Origin: Modestobacter sp.
GTDB lineage: Bacteria; Actinomycetota; Actinomycetes; Mycobacteriales; Geodermatophilaceae
DNA: 7,074 nt
Reading direction: 5' to 3'
Assembly (NCBI GenBank): GCA_025965635.1
Contig: JAOPWO010000413.1
Span: forward strand, 1-7,074
Shown piece after piece: positions 1 to 3,966 of this stretch. How positions within the stretch are numbered: position 1 is the stretch's first letter; each line of letters starts with the position of its first letter. The position numbers were made by a program, and so were the translations under genes. Below the pieces are notes generated by a model that was not told where the DNA came from, made no database searches, and saw nothing but the letters and a program-made list of their open reading frames with translations.

Positions 1-164
1 CTGCGCCGCCCGTCCAGGCCCCTCAGCAGCGTGCGGACCCCGGGACCCGCCGGCTGCACCCGCAGACCGGGCCCGCCGTCGACCCCGCCCACCTGCACGG
101 TGTCGCCGGCGAGGTGCAGGACGGGCGTGCCGGCGGGCAACAGCGGGTGCGGGCTCTCGGTCAC
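1..164 (-). CDS. N-terminal fragment of a probable ThiF-family / TOMM leader-peptide-binding-like protein (partial)
   Basis: Reading the minus strand from a GTG at 164-162 gives 54 uninterrupted codons that run off the left edge of the window. The protein begins MTESPHPLLPAGTPVLHLAG, continues with a VQVGG strand, and reaches a TLLRGLDGRR segment at the edge. The pattern 'LPxGTPVL...VQVG...LLxxLDG' is, from memory, how actinobacterial ThiF-family proteins annotated as TOMM precursor leader-peptide-binding begin. The E1-like adenylyltransferase domain would lie outside the window, so the call rests on this short N-terminus and on the neighbourhood. The frame stays open upstream of 164, but I found no other ATG or GTG in the part I read (to about 230). 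No good Shine-Dalgarno precedes the GTG, so the start is uncertain. It is divergent from the metallopeptidase at 640. The fragment is in frame 1 of the edge and could be mistaken for non-coding DNA. Confidence 0.55.
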   Translation of the reverse strand, partial: MTESPHPLLPAGTPVLHLAGDTVQVGGVDGGPGLRVQPAGPGVRTLLRGLDGRR

Positions 165-639
165 CGCCGCAGGGTCGCAGGGCCGGCGCCCCGTGCGGGG
201 GCGTCGTCCACAGCCCCCGGCCGGGAGCCACCCCGCGGGACCCCGGTTGGACACCGGGCGGGTGGACCGTTCAGGTTCCTTTCCCACAACCTGTGGACGG
301 CGCTGTGGACACGGTGGGGACCCATCGGTGTGTCGCTGTGCACGGGGCCGGGAGAGAGCCGAGCCAGGTCGTCGTCGCACCCGCTCGGCAGGTCCCCGAC
401 CAGCGCGTCACCACCGCCTGGCCTGTGGACCGGGCGCCCGGCCACCCGAACGGGTGACGGCAGCGGGCGATCCGTCAACTGTCCGTGTGCTCGTGTCCAC
501 CACCGGGTGTCCTCGGGTGGGCCGGACCCGGGCTGCCGGTTACCGTGCGTGCGTGGATCTCCGACCCGACCGGCGTCAGCCCGGTGCCTCTGCCGTCCCC
601 GCGGCCGGTACCCGGACGGCTGCCGGGAGCCGGGAGGCC
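165..639. other. Divergent intergenic region with repeated GTCCACA-type motifs
   Basis: This 475-base stretch separates two divergent genes. Several open frames cross it, but they have arginine/proline/glycine-rich, low-complexity translations and resemble no protein I know, so I treat them as GC-driven shadows. It holds the hexamer GTCCAC or its complement GTGGAC six times: 206-211, 262-267, 293-298, 305-310, 425-430 and 495-500. Several sit in a longer CTGTGGAC context. A CCACA-ACC-TGTGG inverted repeat lies at 284-296. A weak -10-like TACCGT at 541-546 could serve the gene at 640, but it has no good -35. The GGGAGG at 632-637 is the candidate ribosome binding site for the downstream gene. 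Confidence 0.6.
196..219. repeat. 7-bp inverted repeat enclosing a DnaA-box-like nonamer
   Basis: CGGGGGC at 196-202 is the exact complement of GCCCCCG at 213-219, leaving a 10-nt loop. The loop and the first base of the right arm region contain TCGTCCACA (204-212), one mismatch from the actinobacterial DnaA box TTGTCCACA. The element lies about 32 bases upstream of the minus-strand GTG at 164, so it would fall in that gene's leader or promoter. It could be an operator-like site, or a chance GC-rich palindrome. Confidence 0.35.
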
Positions 640-1185
640 GTGGAGGTGCGTCGCAGCCCGCGACGTCGCCGCACCGTCACCGCCTACCGGGAGAACGGCC
701 GCACGGTGGTGCTCATCCCGGCGGCCTTCAGTGCCGCCGAGGAAGAGCGCTGGGTCGAGCAGATGGTCGCCAAGCTGGAGACCCGCGAAGAGCGTCGCCG
801 GCGCAACCTGGCGTCCGACGGTGACCTCGTGGCCCGGGCCGCGGTGCTGTCGGAGGCCCTCTTCGCCGGCCGAGCGGTGCCCGCCAGCGTCCGCTGGGTC
901 GACAACCAGAACCGCCGGTGGGGGTCCTGCACCCCCAGCGAGCGCACCATCCGGCTGTCCAGCCGGCTGCGTGGCATGCCGGAGTTCGTCGTCGACTACG
1001 TGCTCGTGCACGAGCTGGCGCACCTGCTCGAGCCCAGCCACGACGCCCGCTTCTGGGCGCTCGTGCACGCCTACCCGAGCACCGAGCGAGCGCTGGGCTT
1101 CCTCGAGGGCGTCGAGTTCGGCACCGCGTCGCCCGCTGGCGACGCCCCCGAGGGCGACGTCGAGGAGCCCGGCGACCGGGACTGA
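640..1185 (+). CDS. YgjP-like (DUF45/WLM, M48-type) zinc metallopeptidase
   Basis: This is a predicted cytoplasmic zinc metallopeptidase of the YgjP-like group, 181 residues with the GTG start at 640. The key motif is HELAHLLEPSH at residues 124-134: His124 and His128 would bind zinc, Glu125 would be the catalytic base, and His134 the probable third ligand. The preceding WGSCT (94-98) inside NRRWGSCTPSERTIRLS is the other hallmark of this family, as is the VVDYVLVHEL stretch. The N-terminal part (about 1-60) is rich in Arg and Glu, with a TVTAYRENGRTVVLIPA beta-rich start that matches family members. There is no signal peptide or membrane segment. Two starts compete: GTG 640 gives the MEVRRS opening I expect from homologs, but GTG 646 has better spacing (8 nt) from GGGAGG at 632-637. 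The open frame extends much further upstream, but that extension is non-family low-complexity sequence. Substrates are unknown. The gene converges on the DUF2342 gene. Confidence 0.88.
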   Translation: MEVRRSPRRRRTVTAYRENGRTVVLIPAAFSAAEEERWVEQMVAKLETREERRRRNLASDGDLVARAAVLSEALFAGRAVPASVRWVDNQNRRWGSCTPSERTIRLSSRLRGMPEFVVDYVLVHELAHLLEPSHDARFWALVHAYPSTERALGFLEGVEFGTASPAGDAPEGDVEEPGDRD

Positions 1186-1225
1186 CGGGGACCGCAGGTG
1201 CTCGGGCCCGCCCCGGGCGTGCGAG

Positions 1226-1252
1226 TAGGAGGAGGACGGGGTCCTCCTCCTA
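1226..1252. terminator. Bidirectional stem-loop terminator between convergent genes
   Basis: TAGGAGGAGGAC at 1226-1237 is perfectly complementary to GTCCTCCTCCTA at 1241-1252, with a GGG loop. A 12-bp perfect stem at a convergent gene junction is a good candidate for a shared terminator. No T-tract follows on either side, as is common for high-GC actinomycete terminators. The minus-strand stop codon TAG (1252-1250) forms the base of the stem, so the hairpin starts exactly where translation of the DUF2342 gene ends. Confidence 0.75.
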
Positions 1253-2638
1253 GCGTGGGGGCGTCGGCCCCTCGCCGCCGGTGTCGTCGGGGTCCTCGGG
1301 TGAGGACGCCGGCCCCTCCTCGGTGAGGTCGCCGGTGAGGTCGGTGAAGGCGTCCCGCACACCCTGCCGGGCGACGAAGTCCAACGGCTCGTCCAGGTCG
1401 TCCGACGTCGGCAGCAGGTCGGGATGCGACCACAGCCGGTCGCGGGTCGCCGTGCCGTGCTGCTGGCCCATCGCCCCCCACACGGTGCTCGCGTCGCGGA
1501 GCCGCCGTGGGCGGAGCTCCAGCCCGACGAGGGTTGCGAAGGTCTGCTCCGCCGGGCCGCCGGAGGCCCGGCGCCGCCGCATCGTCTCGGCCAGGGCCGA
1601 GTGCCCGGGCAGCCGGTTGGCCGCGGCGGCGCCGACGACGACGTCCACCCAGCCCTCGACCAGTGCCAGCAGGGTCTCCAGCCGGCGCAGCGCCATCTGC
1701 TGCTCCGGTGTCTCCTCCGGCTCGAGCAGACCGCTGCCGAGCAACCGCTGGATGCTCTCCGGGTCGCTGGGGTCGATCCCGCCCTCCATGCTGCCCATCG
1801 CCTCGGTCAGCCCGCGTTCGATCGCCTCCCGGTCGACGTGGATGCCCCGGGCGTAGGCGTGGACCGCGTCGGTGAGCTGCTGGCGCAGCCACGGGACGTG
1901 CGCGAACAACCGCTGGTGCGCGGCCTCACGGAGCGCCAGGAAGAGGCGTACCTCGTCCTCCGGGCGGTCGAGGCCCGCACCGAAGGCGGCCACGTTCTGC
2001 GGGACGAGAACCCCGGCGCCGCGCGGGCCCAGCGGCAGCCCGACGTCGGTGCTGGTGAGCACCTCGTCGGCGAGCTTGCCCAGCGCCTGGCCGACCTGGG
2101 CACCGAACATGACGCCGCCCATCTGGCCCATGATCCCGGCCATCGGGCCCATCATCGCCGTCGCCTCGGCGGGCAGGGCGCCGGTCATGGCGGCCACCAC
2201 GCGCTCGGCGAGCGGGTCGATCAACTTCGCCCACTCGGGGAGCGTCTTCTCCACCCACTCGACCCGGGACCAGGCGAGCCCGTGGTCGATGCCCGAGGGC
2301 AGCTCGGTGGCCTCGTCCAGCCACAGGTCGGCCAGGCGCAGCGCCTCGGCGACGGCCGTCCGCTCCGCCTCGGAGGTGGGCTGGTGGCCGGCGGCGAGCT
2401 GGCTGATCGCGCCCTGGCGGGCGAGGTCCCAGTTGACCGGGCCGCCGGACCAGTTCATCAACTTCTGCAGCTCGGCGAACAGCGGCATCTTGGCGAACAG
2501 CTCCGGCGAGGAGCCGCCTGCGCCGGTGCCGCCGAAGAGGGCGCCGAGGCCGAACGGGTCGGCGGGGTTGCCACCGGGTTCGCCACGGCGCTCGGGATCA
2601 CGATCGGGCAGCCCGAAGCCGAAGGGGACGTCGCTCAT
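1250..2638 (-). CDS. DUF2342 / Zincin_2 family protein, annotated in relatives as zinc-dependent metalloprotease or putative hydrolase
   Basis: This protein is 462 residues from the ATG at 2638, opening MSDVPFGFGLPDRDPE. Order of parts: a Gly/Pro/Asp-rich flexible N-terminus (1-45); a helical region with a GGPVNWDLARQGA segment (65-77) and an AWSRVEWVEKTLPEWAKLIDPL segment (122-143, the first W/E-rich part being typical of the family); a Met/Gly-rich stretch leading into MFGAQVGQALG (177-187); the signature LREAAHQRLFAHVPWL (236-251); then helices and a disordered acidic tail from about 435. These are the features of the DUF2342 (TIGR03624-like) group. No HExxH motif occurs anywhere: the expected site reads REAAH (237-241), so protease activity is doubtful. 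The frame continues 33 codons upstream to a GTG-type start, but that part is unlike the family. No clear Shine-Dalgarno precedes the ATG; TACGGT lies 6 nt upstream, suggesting a leaderless mRNA. It is divergent from the Lon-like protease gene. Confidence 0.88.
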   Translation of the reverse strand: MSDVPFGFGLPDRDPERRGEPGGNPADPFGLGALFGGTGAGGSSPELFAKMPLFAELQKLMNWSGGPVNWDLARQGAISQLAAGHQPTSEAERTAVAEALRLADLWLDEATELPSGIDHGLAWSRVEWVEKTLPEWAKLIDPLAERVVAAMTGALPAEATAMMGPMAGIMGQMGGVMFGAQVGQALGKLADEVLTSTDVGLPLGPRGAGVLVPQNVAAFGAGLDRPEDEVRLFLALREAAHQRLFAHVPWLRQQLTDAVHAYARGIHVDREAIERGLTEAMGSMEGGIDPSDPESIQRLLGSGLLEPEETPEQQMALRRLETLLALVEGWVDVVVGAAAANRLPGHSALAETMRRRRASGGPAEQTFATLVGLELRPRRLRDASTVWGAMGQQHGTATRDRLWSHPDLLPTSDDLDEPLDFVARQGVRDAFTDLTGDLTEEGPASSPEDPDDTGGEGPTPPR

Positions 2639-2644
2639 GTCCCC

Positions 2645-2650
2645 ACCGTA
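2645..2650 (-). promoter_or_regulatory. Candidate -10 element (TACGGT) for the DUF2342 gene
   Basis: On the minus strand the sequence reads TACGGTGGGGACATG, with the hexamer ending 6 nt before the ATG at 2638. This matches TAnnnT, the commonest -10 form in actinomycetes, at the distance expected when transcription starts at or next to the first base of the start codon. I see no convincing -35. The GGGG between could act as a weak ribosome binding site instead, but it is too close to the ATG. Confidence 0.45.
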
Positions 2651-2738
2651 GTCGCGCCGGACCGGCCGTGACCTCGCCCGCGGGCCCTGGGCGTACGCCC
2701 ACGGCGGAGCTGCCCCACGCCGGCACAGCCGGGTCACC

Positions 2739-2744
2739 TACGCT
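2739..2744 (+). promoter_or_regulatory. Candidate -10 element (TACGCT) for the PDZ/Lon-like protease gene
   Basis: TACGCT ends 8 nt before the GTG at 2753, and no Shine-Dalgarno lies between them (TACGCTCGCCGGTCGTG). This is the spacing seen for leaderless transcripts, whose mRNA begins at the start codon. No clear -35 is visible 16-19 nt upstream. It mirrors the -10-like element of the divergent gene about 90 bases away. Confidence 0.45.
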
Positions 2745-2752
2745 CGCCGGTC

Positions 2753-3775
2753 GTGAGTCGTCGGAGCGCCGTCCTGGTCACCGGTGCGGTGCTGCTGCTC
2801 GTCTTCGGGGTGGTCGGGGCACTGCTGCCCGTGCCCTACGTCGCGCAGGTGCCCGGTCCCACCTTCAACACGCTGGGTGACATCGACGGCGAGCCGATCA
2901 TCGCCGTCGAGGGCCGGGAGCGGAACGACACCTCGGGCAACCTGAACCTGACTACGGTGGGGGTGCCGCGGCGGGCGCTGACCCTGGTCGGCGCCGTCCA
3001 GGGCTGGTTCGACCGCGAGGTCACCGTGGTGCCGCGCGAGCAGGTGTACCCCTCGGGACAGACCGAGGAGGAGACCCAGCAGCAGAACCGGGACGCCTTC
3101 CTCACCTCCGAGCAGACCGCGCGGATGGCGGCGCTGGGCGAGCTCGGCTACCCGGAGAAGGTCGTCGTCCAAGAACTCGCGGAGGACTCGCCGTCGGAGG
3201 GCCGCCTCCTGGCCGGCGACGCCCTCGAGTCGGTCGCCGGCACCCCCACCCCGGACACCGGCGCGCTCACCGCGGCGCTGGCCGCGGTCCCGCCGGGGTC
3301 GACCGTGCCGGTCACCTACACCCGGCTCGGTGAGCCGGGCAGCGGGACGGTGACCACGACGGCCGCCGCCGAGGGGGACGGGTCGGCGCTGGGCGTGCTG
3401 GTGCTCGAGTCGCCGTACGCGCCGTTCACCGTCGACATCCGGGTCGACGACGTCGGCGGACCGTCGGCCGGGTTGATGCTGTCCCTCGGGATCATGGACC
3501 TGGTGGGTGACACCGACCTCACCGGAGGGGCGGTCGTCGCCGGGACCGGCACGATCACCGATGACGGCACCGTGGGACCGATCGGTGGCATCCCGCTGAA
3601 GCTGGTGTCCGCGCGCGAGATCGACGCCGAGCTGTTCCTCGTGCCGGCCGACAACTGTGCCGAGGCCGTGCGCAACGGGCAGCCAGGCCTCGCCATGGCC
3701 CGGGTGGCCTCGCTCGACGACGCACTCGCGGCCCTCGACGACCTGCGCGAGGGGCGGACCCCGGCCGCCTGCTGA
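2753..3775 (+). CDS. Membrane-anchored PDZ and Lon-like serine protease (YlbL type)
   Basis: This 340-residue protein is predicted to be an extracytoplasmic serine protease held to the membrane by one N-terminal helix. Residues 6-25 form the membrane segment or uncleaved signal anchor after MSRR. They are followed by the VPYVAQVPGPTFNTLG segment (27-42), which is characteristic of the family. A PDZ-like region spans about 125-205, with the carboxylate-binding-type GRLLAGDALESVAGTP stretch at 150-165. The C-terminal Lon-protease domain (about 206-335) carries the Ser/Lys dyad: Ser238 in GGPSAGLM and Lys283 in GGIPLKLVSA, 45 residues apart, close to Lon spacing. There is no AAA+ ATPase part, so unlike true Lon it should be ATP-independent. 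The only cysteines are Cys302 and the terminal Cys340. GTG 2753 is the first start in the frame and suits a leaderless transcript. The gene lies just upstream of UPF0182 on the same strand, 191 bases apart. Relatives include B. subtilis YlbL and M. tuberculosis Rv3194c. Confidence 0.92.
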   Translation: MSRRSAVLVTGAVLLLVFGVVGALLPVPYVAQVPGPTFNTLGDIDGEPIIAVEGRERNDTSGNLNLTTVGVPRRALTLVGAVQGWFDREVTVVPREQVYPSGQTEEETQQQNRDAFLTSEQTARMAALGELGYPEKVVVQELAEDSPSEGRLLAGDALESVAGTPTPDTGALTAALAAVPPGSTVPVTYTRLGEPGSGTVTTTAAAEGDGSALGVLVLESPYAPFTVDIRVDDVGGPSAGLMLSLGIMDLVGDTDLTGGAVVAGTGTITDDGTVGPIGGIPLKLVSAREIDAELFLVPADNCAEAVRNGQPGLAMARVASLDDALAALDDLREGRTPAAC

Positions 3776-3777
3776 CC

Positions 3778-3819
3778 GCCGGCCCGGGTCACGGTCCGGC
3801 CGCGACCGGGTGCTCCCGG
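3778..3819 (+). terminator. Pair of GC-rich hairpins after the Lon-like gene (possible terminator)
   Basis: Three bases after the TGA, GCCGG (3778-3782) pairs with CCGGC (3796-3800). After one mismatch, CCG (3784-3786) pairs with CGG (3792-3794) around a 5-nt loop. A second small hairpin, CCGGG-TGCT-CCCGG, follows at 3806-3819. There is no T-tract. The stems are imperfect or short, so termination may be partial and some transcription could read through into the UPF0182 gene. Confidence 0.35.
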
Positions 3820-3860
3820 GGGTGGTGACGGGGCGCACCGTGGTGTGCTTGGGCTCCCGG

Positions 3861-3886
3861 GGAACCCGCCGCCGCCAACAGCAGTT
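3861..3886 (+). promoter_or_regulatory. Candidate ECF-type (SigR/SigH/SigE-like) promoter upstream of UPF0182
   Basis: GGAAC at 3861-3865 and GTT at 3884-3886 are separated by exactly 18 bases. This is the form of the -35/-10 pair recognised by stress sigma factors of the SigR (Streptomyces) and SigH/SigE (Mycobacterium) group. Transcription would start near 3893, leaving a leader of about 75 nt before the GTG at 3967. The match uses few bases and could arise by chance; no housekeeping -10 stands out in the same gap. Confidence 0.3.
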
Positions 3887-3925
3887 GGACAGGCGGACCC
3901 CGGGCCTCCCGAGGGAGTCGAACTC

Positions 3926-3942
3926 GTGGCCCTCCCGGCCAC
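3926..3942 (+). other. Small hairpin in the leader of the UPF0182 gene
   Basis: GTGGCC (3926-3931) and GGCCAC (3937-3942) form a 6-bp perfect stem with a CTCCC loop. It ends 11 bases before the GAGGAG ribosome binding site at 3954-3959. The CTCCC loop is itself pyrimidine-rich and complementary to GGGAG, so it could pair with purine-rich leader sequence. A regulatory role is speculative. Confidence 0.25.
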
Positions 3943-3953
3943 TCCAGATCTGT

Positions 3954-3959
3954 GAGGAG
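3954..3959 (+). promoter_or_regulatory. Ribosome binding site GAGGAG deciding the UPF0182 start
   Basis: GAGGAG is the strongest Shine-Dalgarno match in the window. It lies 7 nt before GTG 3967, near the optimum. It overlaps the last base of the upstream in-frame GTG at 3952-3954 and therefore argues against that codon as the start. Confidence 0.75.
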
Positions 3960-3966
3960 ACCGCTC

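Noticed and set aside
161..478. A 105-codon minus-strand frame upstream of the ThiF-like fragment, ending in a GTGA overlap with its start.
   Set aside because: The overlap is tempting as translational coupling, but the protein has no recognisable features and its region is filled with repeated GTGGAC motifs typical of intergenic DNA.
31..639. Upstream in-frame extension of the YgjP-like gene to a GTG at 31.
   Set aside because: The extension is low-complexity Pro/Arg/Gly sequence, overlaps the divergent ThiF-like gene and is absent from the family; good start codons and a ribosome binding site occur at 640/646.
1424..2671. A 415-codon plus-strand open frame opposite the DUF2342 gene.
   Set aside because: It is a compositional shadow (repetitive Gly/Arg/Leu/Gln) of the conserved minus-strand gene with no recognisable motif.
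3911..3925. A T-arm-like GAGTTCGACTC on the minus strand suggesting a tRNA remnant.
   Set aside because: The flanking bases do not form the 5-bp T stem, and no anticodon or acceptor stem is present nearby.
3952..3966. An earlier GTG start for UPF0182 at 3952.
   Set aside because: That codon overlaps the GAGGAG that serves GTG 3967 and has no ribosome binding site of its own; the MAMRPP opening from 3967 matches the family.
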